A stretch of DNA of 41,507 nucleotides from assembly GCA_032718475.1 (NCBI GenBank), contig JAUCBJ010004352.1, forward strand, positions 1 through 41,507, read 5' to 3'. This DNA is from Nemertoderma westbladi. Its lineage: Eukaryota; Xenacoelomorpha; Nemertodermatida; Nemertodermatidae. Under the pieces are notes generated by a model. That model ran no database searches. It saw nothing but the letters and a program-made list of their open reading frames with translations, and was not told the origin of the DNA. Shown one piece after another: positions 11,230-23,175 of this stretch (position 1 is the stretch's first letter; each line of letters begins with the position of its first letter). The position numbers and the translations under genes are program-made.

Positions 11230-11720
11230 CCAGTCTAGTCTAACTTTACAGTAGCCTTGTTCGCTTTGTTCCAGGTTTAGGCCTATAGATTCCACCGTCT
11301 TCGTTCCAGGTTTAATACTGTAATAGACTCAGTTATCCGTCTTGATCGCTTCGCTATGCACCATCTTACTGGGTTTAATAAACTCCATCGCCTTCCTGTC
11401 GTTCTCTGTTTTGTAGATTACTTCGCCATCGCCTGATCGCTTTGGTTGCGTGTTTAATACTGTAATAGACTCTGTCGCCATCGTATCATTCTGGATACAT
11501 TGAATAGACTCCATTGTCCATCGCGATTGTTTCATTGTTTACGTGTAATTGACTCCGTCGCCTCCTCGGATTAGGAATCCGGCCGGGTTTCGTAGATTCC
11601 GCCATCGTTCAGCAGTTCAGTGTTTTTAATCAAAGCCAGAATTCCGGCACCGGCACCACGATCAACGATTTCGGAAGTAACAGACTCCATCAACAACACT
11701 CAGGGTTTAAAAAATACAAC
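11230..11720 (-). repeat. Degenerate coding-like repeat, about 40-bp period
   Basis: A word like ACTGTAATAGACTC[T/A]GTC, or its variant GACTCCATCGCC, recurs irregularly about ten times. On the minus strand it gives repeated MESI/ATESI motifs in a 68-codon open frame (11329-11535). The repeats are diverged and no known family was recognised. Confidence 0.4.
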
Positions 11721-11816
11721 CATCGGGCAACTTGTAACTGGGCGATCATCTATCTGATAGTTGAAAAAGACTGTCTGACAGTTGGTATCAGACTATCTGA
11801 TAGTTAGCGCCCCATG

Positions 11817-11870
11817 GGTAAATCCTTACCCCATGGGCTGTTACCTCTCTGACTGACAGCGCAACAGCCC
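11817..11870 (-). repeat. Right 54-bp inverted repeat
   Basis: Perfect inverted partner of 9223-9276. The bases just inside it (11725-11816) add short palindromes of the CTATCTGATAG type. Confidence 0.9.
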
Positions 11871-11876
11871 CTATAG

Positions 11877-12548
11877 TGAGCCGGGACACCTGGAACCAAT
11901 GGGGCCATGGACTCCGATGAAGCCTGAGAAGTTTATAGATATTGTACGGTTGCATTCTGCCCACGTGGTAGGAAGGCTGTTGTTGTTTGTGGAGTTTTGA
12001 TTAAGAGAAGTAGAATGTGGTGAGGTTGGCTGGCTGGCCGACGATGTTGTAGACATTAGCAGATTATGCTTTTGTGTTGGCATGGTAGTCATCAGTGGAC
12101 TTGGGCATGGTGGTGGACAGAGGGGATGTGTGGTGAGATGGAGAGGTTGAAAGATCCGGTGGGGTGATTGGCTGAGTGAACTTTGATGGGTTGTGGAAGG
12201 GTTGTAGTTGGGTGCTGGTGTAGGAACAGGTTGGAACATGGGGCCTGATATAGCTTTGGCACTGGTGCTGGCATTGGGGACAATATGGGACTCCTTGTCT
12301 AAGCACATTTTTGCATATTGACAGACATAGACACCACAGTCATGGTTGTTAAATTTGACTTTACCAGGCTGGGGAGCTACCGTGATGTGAGGGAGGAAGA
12401 TGTTGTGGTTGGACGCTTGTACACTGATCCACTTCCTCAAGGTTTGCATTACATTAGGGTTTGGGTCTCCCAAAGAGTCAAAGTAACGAATTGAGCACTG
12501 CTGCGGGCAGAACACGGCTGGTGACCAGATCAGATCAGATTTTTTCAT
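11877..12548 (-). pseudogene. Ulp1-like (C48) cysteine protease part of the NeSL-like element
   Basis: The first 85 residues follow a Ulp1 fold: IWSPAVFC, then RYFDSLG with the catalytic Asp, and NNHDCGVYVCQYA with the catalytic Cys. A Pro/Ser/Thr-rich linker of about 140 residues follows. Ulp1 proteases normally use His-Asp-Cys plus a Gln six residues before the Cys. Here the residue before the first Trp is Ile instead of His, beside a GATCT triple repeat, and the Gln position is Lys. The protease is therefore probably inactive. The N-terminal half of the domain is not visible upstream. The downstream stop (TAG at 11871-11873) lies inside the inserted DNA element and is not the original end. 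Confidence 0.7.
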
Positions 12549-13833
12549 TTTTTAGGTGATATAAATAAATGGTTTAAATCAAATGACGTAAATAAAACAA
12601 CCATGTACACAACAATACCTATATACATTGTTTGGTGTATTTCTTATTGTTTTCAAATAATGTATAAATAAATCGAATATCTATATCTAATATAATATCT
12701 ATAATTATGCGAAGATATATCAGTTTTTTATTGAGATAGTCCTTGGAAATGGCTGAATCCAGGAGTTTCACGCGGTTATTGAGGGAATTCCGGTGCAGGT
12801 GAAACAAATTGTTCGTCTCCAGGTTGTGTAGATCAGTCACCCTGTGTCTGTGTGAAAACATCTTCGCGTTGGATGGCCTGGATGGTTCGCCAGAGATTTG
12901 GGTGAACAACATTAACGGGTTGGCAAGAGGTCGGTTGATCTTCTATAACGCCTTGGAAAAAATTCCATGTACATGGTGGATAAAGTTGTTGCGTTTGTGT
13001 TCCATTCAGTGTGGGCGACCGATCAAAGTATTAAATCAGGGAATCGACGTCTAAAGTAAGTATGAGGTCATCAAATCCTTGATAAATGTCAACGAATGAC
13101 AGGAGTGATTTCTCCCACACATGGAAGTTATAATGAATGATATTTCTAAGGACACCTTCACCCTATACTGTAGGCCATGACCCAGAATTTTAGGAGCTTT
13201 TTAGCTAAGGTGGTGCATTAACTTAATAATTGTTAAAAGTGATCGCTCTAAAAGTTTTATTTACTTTAAATCTGAATGGATTAATATATTTTGAGATTTA
13301 CCCAGTAGTACAATTCCTCATGTTAGGTAGGATAGAAGTGTATTAATTAATTCTGTTTGGGATAAATACATTTCTGTTTTTCTTAAGTTATATATATTAT
13401 TATAACAACCCATTATTACCTAGGTAAGTGTGTATTTTGTTTACTGTTTTCGATCAGTGTTTCGAGATTTGTATTGTGATGAGATGAGGTATATTTTTCT
13501 GGCCAAATAGAGCAAATCGATCAACCAAATAATAGTGTTGTTTAAAAGATTAATATATGAATAGAGTAGCATTAAGTGTTGCTCCCTGTAGGTAAAAGTT
13601 AGTGCTCTTACACTGCATTACATCTTCGCACTACAGATCGCCATCAATTCCCATTTACAAACATTTAAATATTTTATTTTTAAGTCAGCCTGAAATACAC
13701 CATGAAATAAAGTAAACTCAATGATAGACTTATATCACGGCGTGAAATATAGTAACATTATTCTTTCAGTATGATTGTATCGTACTTTAAGGTCATGTTG
13801 AGGTAGGTATTCATCCATCACAGATGCAGACAC
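12549..13833. other. AT-rich sequence, no gene seen
   Basis: May include the lost 5' part of the NeSL-like element, but the minus-strand frame at 12619-12912 shows no zinc finger or Ulp1 motif. Nothing else was recognised. Confidence 0.4.
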
Positions 13834-15745
13834 CACATAGGTTGTTACCGGTACCGTACCGCGGAAGGGACCAGTGACACTCAAATCTGTCGCTGCCTAC
13901 ACCAAATCTGCCTACTTGAGCAGCCTGATGTCTGCTGACAACTCCCGTTACTTAGCACATACTGACATAGGTTGTTACCGGTACCGTACCGTGGAAGGGA
14001 CCTGCTACACTCTATTCTGTCACTGACTACACCTAGTCAGCCATGCTCATGCAGCCTGTAGTCTGCAGACAGCCCTGCTGCTACTTAGCACATAAGTTGT
14101 TACTGCTACCGTACCGCGGAAGGTACCAGCTACACTCTATTCTGTCGCTGCCTACTCCTAGTCGCCCTACTTATGCAGCCTGTAGTCTGCAGACAGCCCC
14201 CGCTACTTAGCACATAGGTTGTTACCAGTACCGTACCGTGGAAGGAACTGGCTACACTCTATTATGTCGCTGCCTACACCGAGTCAGCCTACTTATGCAG
14301 CCTGTAGTCTGCAGACAGCCCCCGCTACTTAGCACATAGGTTGTTACCAGTACCGTACCGTGGAAGGAACTGGCTACACTCTATTATGTCGCTGCCTACA
14401 CCGAGTCAGCCTACTTATTCAGCCTGTAGTCTGCAGACAGCCCCCGTTACTTAGCACATAGGTTGTTACCAGTACCGTACCGTGGAAGGAACTGGCTACA
14501 CTCTATTATGTCGCTGCCTACACCGAGTCAGCCTACTTATGCAGCCTGTAGTCTGCAGACAGCCCCCGCTACTTAGCACATAGGTTGTTACCAGTACCAT
14601 ACCGTGGAAGGAACTGGCTACACTCTATTATGTCGCTGCCTACACCGAGTCAGCCTACTTATGCAGCCTGTAGTCTGCAGACAGCCCCCGTTACTTAGCA
14701 CATAGGTTGTTACCGGTGCCGTACCGTGGAAGGGACCTGCTACACTCTATTCTGTCGCTGCCTACACCGAGTCAGCCTACTTATGCAGCCTGTAGTCTGC
14801 AGACAGCCCCCGTTACTTAGCACATAGGTTGTTACCGGTGCCGTACCGTGGAAGGGACCTGCTACACTCTATTCTGTCACTGCCTACACCTAGTCAGCCA
14901 TGCTCATGCAGCCTGTAGTCTGCAGACAGCCCCGCTGCTACTTAGCACATTAGTTGTTACCGCTACCTTACCACGGAAGGCACCAACTACACTCTATTCT
15001 GTCGCTGCCTACTCCTAGTCGCCCTACTTATGCAGCCTGTAGTCAGCAGACAGTCCCCACTACTTAGCACATAGGTTGTTACCCATACTGTTCCGCGGAA
15101 GGGACTGGCGACACTTTATTCTGTTGCTACCTACACCTAGTTAGCCTACTTATGCAGCCTTAGTGTGCAGTGAGCCCCCACTACTTAGCACATAGGTTGT
15201 TACCCGTACTGTGCTGCGGAAGGGACCAGCGTACTGTGCCGCAGAAGGGACCAGCAACCCATTCCATTAAGTGTCACTTCCTACACCTAGTCGGCCTACT
15301 TATTAAGCCTGTAGTCTGCAGACAGCCCCCGCTACTTAGCACATAGGTTGTTACTGGAACCATACTGTGGAAGGGCACGGCGACACTCCATTGTGTCGCT
15401 GCCTACACCTAGTCGGCCTACTTATGCAGCCTGTAGTCTGCAGACAGCCTCCGCTAGCACACTACAGTTGTTGTTACCGTTACCGTACCGAGGAGGGACC
15501 GGTGACACGCCATTCTGTCGCTGCCTACACCTAGTCGGCCTACTTATGCAGGTTGTAGTCTACAGACAGCGCCCCGCTGCTTAGCACACAGGTTGTTACT
15601 GGTGCAGTGCCGTCGCAAAGGGACCAGCGACACTCCATTCTGTTGCTGCCTACACTTAGTCAGCCTACTTATGCAGCCTGTAGTCTGCAGTCTGCCCCCG
15701 CTACTTAGCACATAGGTTGTTACCAGTATGGTACTGCCACCGATA
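13834..15745. repeat. 122-bp tandem array, about 15.3 units
   Basis: Units start at CACATAGGTTGTTACC. The GTTGTTAC word recurs at 13841, 13971, 14096, 14218, 14340, 14462, 14584, 14706, 14828, 14953, 15075, 15196, 15347, 15470, 15592 and 15716, mostly 122 bp apart. The 151-bp gap after 15196 holds a roughly 27-bp internal duplication (TGCTGCGGAAGGGACCAGC type). Each unit contains the palindrome GTCTGCAGAC and GGTACC-like words. Central units (14218-14828) are nearly identical while the edges are diverged. Open frames across it, such as 15348-15584, are incidental. Confidence 0.95.
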
Positions 15746-17780
15746 TTATATACGATTTCTAATTAATAAAACGTCGAAACTTGAAAATAAAACGACATAT
15801 TCTATTTAACTAAAGTAGGCCCTACATGGTATTTAAATTTCGGGCTCTCGTTTGGTATTTCACTCACTCATTGAGACTCGTTCCCGTAAATATTCCCACT
15901 CGAGCTGACGTGAAAAACAGTGCTACTTTATTTAAATCGAATATATAGTTATTATTTGTTATTACTTAGTTATTTATGAAAACTGTATTTGTTTATGTAT
16001 GGTTCAAACATAAGGGAATAGAAATCAGTGTCAGCAGGATATTAAGTTTCTTTCATTTCCATAAATAATAATAAATAGTTATTTGATATGTCGTTATTCG
16101 TGGCGTTTTTCATGGCCTTCACATTATTGGTATGGGTGTATGCCAATTGCCTACATGCATCCATCCATCCGGGTAGTTGTGTTTGATTCAGTGGTAGACA
16201 AAAAATGTTGAGTATAATACCAAAGTAAGACAATGGTTAATAACGCATTATTTGCACACAATCAAAAGATTTGATTCATTCAAAATGAAAAAAATACAAT
16301 AATAATGGTCAAACAATGATATGATAAATAATGCTTGTTTATTTGTAGAACTTGTTTGTTTTTAGTATATAATTATGTGGGCACCATAAATGAATTAGAT
16401 AAAAAAATAAATTTTTAGGTCTCAATGTCATGAATCAGATAGACAAAACAGGATGAAAGCATTGATAGCATGGTTGGCTGGTTTCCTATTTCCAGAACCA
16501 TATGTCCTATTGATTTTCACTTAAAATCTGGTAAGTATGTAGCTATTTCTGGTTCAAATAATTGATTTCCGCAACCTTTGATGTCAATAACCAACATTTC
16601 TCAGAGGAATACGTAAAGGTGAAATCTGACATTTGTTTTATGCTGAATTTCGGAGTCAATGGGAAGCTGTTCTTTTGATTCGGTATTGTTTACATAATTG
16701 TAATTGGTGAAGATGGCATCGTTGAATTCATCAATAGTTATGGGTATTCCATCTCCTATAGCTTATCTATCACGTATAAAGCTGAATAGTACTTTACTAT
16801 GTTAGAGTGTCCGCTTGTCCACATTTTTATTATTTTAAAATGATGGTTAAATATCTAGCCAATAGAATAAGTGCTGGACCGGCTTGCATGTGTGAGCTTC
16901 CTCAGACAAATTAAATACAGTTTAATTTTTTCCTTGGTTTCCATTTTGTACTTCTTTATTAACAACGAAAAATCTTCAGACAGTTACAGTATACACTTTT
17001 GCCTTTGTAACGGTAACCATGTACTTGGCATATTTTACAATCTCATAATGTAAGTGGCTTCTTCTGAACACATGAAGGAGAAATTTCTAAAATTAATTTA
17101 GAAAAATTTTACATTAATTTTTAAGAGTATATTCAACGCTTGGAAACCAAGCTAATTAACTGTCTGTTATTTTGTTATCATCATTTAATTCACTATCTAT
17201 CATCACAATTTTTTAGATAATCCAGTGATAACATATTTTAATAATAAAACACCTACATGACAGGCAGGCATGGTCGCCTTCAAATAAGAGGAAAAAGGCA
17301 TCGTACAATCTTGTAACATCTTATTACCAAAATTCTTCAACACCATGCAGGCATAATGGATGAGTCCTATCGTATAACTGATAAGAAGATGATATTGAAT
17401 CCCCCTGAAAAAAGAATCCCTTGATTGGGAATTCAGTCTAACCTAGGTTGAAATGAATGTCCTTCGATGGTTTGGTACTAGTTTGTAATGAATCCCATAA
17501 AACGCATATAGGCCTCTACTATTTCTCAGTTATTATAATAATTTCATTTTTTACCATCGGACTGTATTGACCACCATAAAGACCCCACTCGCAACAAGTA
17601 TTCTCCCTGCCATGCCAGTGCGCCGGCTTCACCACTAATTTCATTATTGCTATGATTAAATATTTTTGCTACAGCATACACGGCTTTCACTTCCATTCCC
17701 GTCTGTGTAAACCCGAAATTTCACCAACCGAACAAAAATGTGTCGACTTTGTGGTTCGCCAGCCCCGATATACCATATTC
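15746..17780. other. AT-rich sequence, no gene seen
   Basis: No domain, RNA gene or transposon end was recognised in about 2 kb. Confidence 0.5.
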
Positions 17781-20700
17781 AACAATGTAACGGCAACACC
17801 AAGTCGCTGACCTGGTAAAGGCGTCCTGATAACAATGTAACGGCAACACCAAGTCGCTGACCTGGTAAAGGCGTCCTGATAACAATGTAACGGCAACACC
17901 AAGCCGCTGACCTGGTAAAGGCGTCCTGATAACAATGTAACGGCAACACCAAGTCGCTGACCTGGTAAAGGCGTCCTGATAACAATGTAACGGCAACACC
18001 AAGTCGCTGACCTGGTAAAGGCGTCCTGATAACAATGTAACGGCAACACCAAGTCGCTGACCTGGTAAAGGCGTCCTGATAACAATGTAACGGCAACACC
18101 AAGTCGCTGACCTGGTAAAGGCGTCCTGATAACAATGTAACGGCAACACCAAGCCGCTGACCTGGTAAAGGCGTCCTGATAACAATGTAACGGCAACACC
18201 AAGTCGCTGACCTGGTAAAGGCGTCCTGATAACAATGTAACGGCAACACCAAGTCGCTGACCTGGTAAAGGCGTCCTGATAACAATGTAACGGCAACACC
18301 AAGTCGCTGACTTGGTAAAGGCGTCCTGATAACAATGTAACGGCAACACCAAGTCGCTGACCTGGTAAAGGCGTCCTGATAACAATGTAACGGCAACACC
18401 AAGTCGCTGACCTGGGAAAGGCGTCCTGATAACAATGTAACGGCAACACCAAGTCGCTGACCTGGTAAAGGCGTCCTGATAACAATGTAACGGCAACACC
18501 AAGTCGCTAACCTGGTAAAGGCGTCCTGATAACAATGTAACGGCAACACCAAGTCGCTGACCTGGTAAAGGCGTCCTGATAACAATGTAACGGCAACACC
18601 AAGCCGCTGACCTGGTAAAGGCGTCCTGATAACAATGTAACGGCAACACCAAGTCGCTGACCTGGTAAAGGCGTCCTGATAACAATGTAACGGCAACACC
18701 AAGTCGCTGACCTGGTAAAGGCGTCCTGATAACAATGTAACGGCAACACCAAGTCGCTGACCTGGTAAAGGCGTCCTGATAACAATGTAACGGCAACACC
18801 AAGTCGCTGACCTGGTAAAGGCGTCCTGATAACAATGTAACGGCAACACCAAGTCGCTGACCTGGTAAAGGCGTCCTGATAACAATGTAACGGCAACACC
18901 AAGTCGCTGACCTGGTAAAGGCGTCCTGATAACAATGTAACGGCAACACCAAGTCGCTGACCTGGTAAAGGCGTCCTGATAACAATGTAACGGCAACACC
19001 AAGTCGCTGACCTGGTAAAGGCGTCCTGATAACAATGTAACGGCAACACCAAGTCGCTGACCTGGTAAAGGCGTCCTGATAACAATGTAACGGCAACACC
19101 AAGTCGCTGACCTGGTAAAGGCGTCCTGATAACAATGTAACGGCAACACCAAGCCGCTGACCTGGTAAAGGCGTCCTGATAACAATGTAACGCCAACACC
19201 AAGTCGCTGACCTGGTAAAGGCGTCCTGATAACAATGTAACGCCAACACCAAGTCGCTGACCTGGTAAAGGCGTCCTGATAACAATGTAACGGCAACACC
19301 AAGTCGCTGACCTGGTAAAGGCGTCCTGATAACAATGTAACGGCAACACCAAGTCGCTGACCTGGTAAAGGCGTCCTGATAACAATGTAACGGCAACACC
19401 AAGTCGCTGACCTGGTAAAGGCGTCCTGATAACAATGTAACAGCAACACCAAATCGCTGACCTGGTAAAGGCGTCCTGATATCAATGTAACGGCAACACC
19501 AAGTCGCTGACCTGGTAAAGGCGTCCTGATAACAATGTAACGGCAACACCAAGTCGCTGACCTGGTAAAGGCGTCCTGATAACAATGTAACGGCAACACC
19601 AAGTCGCTGACCTGGTAAAGGCGTCCTGATAACAATGTAACGGCAACACCAAGTCGCTGACCTGGTAAAGGCGTCCTGATAACAATGTAACGGCAACACC
19701 AAGTCGCTGACCTGGTAAAGGCGTCCTGATAACAATGTAACGGCAACACCAAGTCGCTGACCTGGTAAAGGCGTCCTGATAACAATGTAACGGCAACACC
19801 AAGTCGCTGACCTGGTAAAGGCGTCCTGATAACAATGTAACGGCAACACCAAGCCGCTGACCTGGTAAAGGCGTCCTGATAACAATGTAACGGCAACACC
19901 AAGTCGCTGACCTGGTAAAGGCGTCCTGATAACAATGTAACGGCAACACCAAGTCGCTGACCTGGTAAAGGCGTCCTGATAACAATGTAACGGCAACACC
20001 AAGTCGCTGACCTGGTAAAGGCGTCCTGATAACAATGTAACGGCAAAACCAAGTCGCTGACCTGGTAAAGGCGTCCTGATAACAATGTAACGGCAACACC
20101 AAGTCGCTGACCTGGTAACGGCGTCCTGATAACAATGTAACGGCAACACCAAGTCGCTGACCTGGTAAAGGCGTCCTGATAACAATGTAACGGCAACACC
20201 AAGTCGCTGACCTGGGAAAGGCGTCCTGATAACAATGTAACGGCAACACCAAGTCGCTGACCTGGTAAAGGCGTCCTGATAACAATGTAACGGCAACACC
20301 AAGTCGCTAACCTGGTAAAGGCGTCCTGATAACAATGTAACGGCAACACCAAGTCGCTGACCTGGTAAAGGCGTCCTGATAACAATGTAACGGCAACACC
20401 AAGCCGCTGACCTGGTAAAGGCGTCCTGATAACAATGTAACGGCAACACCAAGTCGCTGACCTGGTAAAGGCGTCCTGATAACAATGTAACGGCAACACC
20501 AAGTCGCTGACCTGGTAAAGGCGTCCTGATAACAATGTAACGGCAACACCAAGTCGCTGACCTGGTAAAGGCGTCCTGATAACAATGTAACGGCAACACC
20601 AAGTCGCTGACCTGGTAAAGGCGTCCTGATAACAATGTAACGGCAACACCAAGTCGCTGACCTGGTAAAGGCGTCCTGATAACAATGTAACGGCAACACC

Positions 20701-21880
20701 AAGTCGCTGACCTGGTAAAGGCGTCCTGATAACAATGTAACGGCAACACCAAGTCGCTGACCTGGTAAAGGCGTCCTGATAACAATGTAACGGCAACACC
20801 AAGTCGCTGACCTGGTAAAGGCGTCCTGATAACAATGTAACGGCAACACCAAGCCGCTGACCTGGTAAAGGCGTCCTGATAACAATGTAACGCCAACACC
20901 AAGTCGCTGACCTGGTAAAGGCGTCCTGATAACAATGTAACGGCAACACCAAGTCGCTGACCTGGTAAAGGCGTCCTGATAACAATGTAACGGCAACACC
21001 AAGTCGCTGACCTGGTAAAGGCGTCCTGATAACAATGTAACGGCAACACCAAGTCGCTGACCTGGTAAAGGCGTCCTGATAACAATGTAACGGCAACACC
21101 AAATCGCTGACCTGGTAAAGGCGTCCTGATATCAATGTAACGGCAACACCAAATCGCTGACCTGGTAAAGGCGTCCTGATATCAATGTAACGGCAACACC
21201 AAGTCGCTGACCTGGTAAAGGCGTCCTGATAACAATGTAACGGCAACACCAAGTCGCTGACCTGGTAAAGGCGTCCTGATAACAATGTAACGGCAACACC
21301 AAGTCGCTGACCTGGTAAAGGCGTCCTGATAACAATGTAACGGCAACACCAAGTCGCTGACCTGGTAAAGGCGTCCTGATAACAATGTAACGGCAACACC
21401 AAGTCGCTGACCTGGTAAAGGCGTCCTGATAACAATGTAACGGCAACACCAAGTCGCTGACCTGGTAAAGGCGTCCTGATAACAATGTAACGGCAACACC
21501 AAGCCGCTGACCTGGTAAAGGCGTCCTGATAACAATGTAACGGCAACACCAAGTCGCTGACCTGGTAAAGGCGTCCTGATAACAATGTAACGGCAACACC
21601 AAGTCGCTGACCTGGTAAAGGCGTCCTGATAACAATGTAACGGCAACACCAAGTCGCTGACCTGGTAAAGGCGTCCTGATAACAATGTAACGGCAACACC
21701 AAGTCGCTGACCTGGTAAAGGCGTCCTGATAACAATGTAACGGCAACACCAAGTCGCTGACCTGGTAAAGGCGTCCTGATAACAATGTAACGGCAACACC
21801 AAGTCGCTGACCTGGTAACGGCGTCCTGATAACAATGTAACGGCAACACCAAGTCGCTGACCTGGTAAAGGCGTCCAGAT
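17781..21880. repeat. 50-bp minisatellite, 82 units
   Basis: A 50-bp unit beginning AACAATGTAACGGCAACACC and ending GCGTCCTGAT repeats exactly in register for 4,100 bp, with only a few dozen substitutions and no indels seen. The last unit ends GCGTCCAGAT and runs into (TTA)n. The unit has no stop codon in any minus-strand phase, so minus-strand frames stay open for up to 1,396 codons (21969-17779). Because 50 is not a multiple of 3, such a frame cycles through all three phases and gives a 50-residue peptide repeat. Rare variants recur at matched positions about 1.65-1.8 kb apart, showing a higher-order duplication. It is most simply a non-coding minisatellite. Confidence 0.98.
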
Positions 21881-23175
21881 TTTAATATTATTATTATTTC
21901 AGTATTTACTATTGATTTTAAAATTAAGAAAACCATCTGTCTCTGAATAATTCTATATATTTTAGACAAGATTGTTAAATTATATTTATATTTTTTACTA
22001 ATTACTCTAATCGTGCTAATTATATCTTACTGTACGTGATATACCGGATCTCGGTGTATTAATTAATTTTTTTCTTTAATTTTTCGTTCTTCCATGGTCC
22101 CAATGCAGCCTACTTTTTTTATTGCCAATAATTCTTAGTAAAACATTATCTGAATCAAGTTCATGTTTTTAGCATTTCCTACGGAAATTAAACCTTTGTC
22201 ACTTCCAACATCAATTTTGTATATAGGAGTTTTATTCCACCGAAATATTTGTCCCTCATATTTTTTTTGCAGTAGACTTTCAGAATGAGAAATGCGAACG
22301 TTCCACTTTCTCATGACAGTATAAATATACTTATAAAAAGCGTGGGAACAATCACATCTTAATAAGAGTCCAGCTCACTATTTAATCTATGAATATCCTT
22401 AACGGGATTCATTTCATCCAGCGGACGTCATTTCAACCAGGTTGTTATGATTCCTCAGATCATTGGGGGGTCATTCTAAACGGGGATTCATTTACACCTT
22501 TTACACCGGTTTGTGGTCTTATAAATCGGTGAGTTTATTTATGGCTGAACGCGAACTATTGAGGTGTTGCGTGACAGCATCAGCTGGTACGCAACACGTT
22601 CAAGTATATTTATTAATTAAAATAAAATACAGTTGGTATACGTTAATCACGAAACACCTTCCTCTCTAATATATTCAAGGTCTTATTTATATCTAAGGCA
22701 AAAGGCAAGTACTGCCAGGAAAGGTTTATATAAAAGTGATATCGAACTGACTAGTTTAGTGCTGCTAGCGCTACTAGACATTGCAATAAATTACTTGCAT
22801 TTTTGTTAATAGTAATACTGCAGTCTCAGTACGGATTAAAAAGGAAGGAAATAATACGAATTTTGCAGCATTATTAAATTCTAAGAATAAAATACATTCC
22901 ATCATATATGTGTATTAAAGAAAGTGTGACTGAATGCATGATATGAGTAGGTCTCCTTGCTTTTTAATTTTCATTGCTGCTTTTCTTTGCATACCTAGTA
23001 TTTACTTGACTTCTTGACTAAATGAAATTAAAAGTATTCATATTTTATGCTAATTCAATCATATATTTAAAATTTGTCCAGGCATTTGGGAAAACCATAT
23101 CCACAAATATTGCAGGAGTCTCTCACCAGCTAATCTAACATATATACCAGTTAATAATAAAATTAGGGAATTGTT
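21881..23175. other. AT-rich sequence, no gene seen
   Basis: No domain was recognised. Part may be 3' UTR of the gene at 23176-23535: an ATTAAA-type signal on the minus strand lies near 22964. Confidence 0.45.

Larger units (their letters stand above)
9219..11876. mobile_element. 2.66-kb non-autonomous DNA element with 54-bp inverted repeats
   Basis: A 54-bp sequence starting GGGCTGTTGCGCTGTCAG (9223-9276) recurs perfectly, inverted, at 11817-11870. Just outside lies the 10-bp direct repeat TGAGCCGGGA at 9209-9218 and 11877-11886, as expected of a target-site duplication. Terminal bases differ slightly (GAGA versus CTATAG before GGGCTG), so exact ends are uncertain. No transposase was recognised inside. 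A 9-11 bp duplication would fit Mutator-like elements, but the superfamily is not assigned. The insertion splits the NeSL-like coding region between its protease and RT. Confidence 0.7.
6833..12548 (-). mobile_element. Decayed NeSL-like non-LTR retrotransposon (Ulp1 - RT - RLE) with nested insertions
   Basis: Minus-strand segments read in the order Ulp1-type cysteine protease, Pro/Ser-rich linker, RT N-terminal region, RLE endonuclease and GNAAMWLHR-type tail. This is the architecture known for the NeSL clade, including Utopia elements. The protease and RT parts are now 2.66 kb apart because a DNA element sits at 9219-11876. Removing that insert at its 10-bp flanking repeat leaves the protease frame open into the linker as far as 9104. 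A 1-base slip in the G run at 9115-9120 would then join the RT frame. The RT catalytic core is missing, so the copy is dead. The 5' end is not defined: the region upstream of 12548 shows no clear N-terminal zinc finger. Clade assignment rests on domain order recognised by eye. Confidence 0.7.

Noticed and set aside
12619-12912. 97-codon minus frame as the N-terminal part of the Ulp1-bearing protein
   Set aside because: It sits at the right place but shows no zinc finger or Ulp1 motif, and the frame is not continuous with 12548.
15348-15584. 78-codon frame in the 122-bp array
   Set aside because: It is the translation of two repeat units and is not maintained in the others.
17721-21085. Several long minus-strand open frames (217-1,132 codons) across the 50-bp array, as separate genes
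   Set aside because: They are phases of one stop-free minisatellite unit, overlap each other completely and start at repeat-borne codons. They are reported once as a property of the repeat.
17781-21880. CRISPR array
   Set aside because: The units are contiguous 50-bp tandem copies with no unique spacers, in a metazoan-type context with no cas genes.
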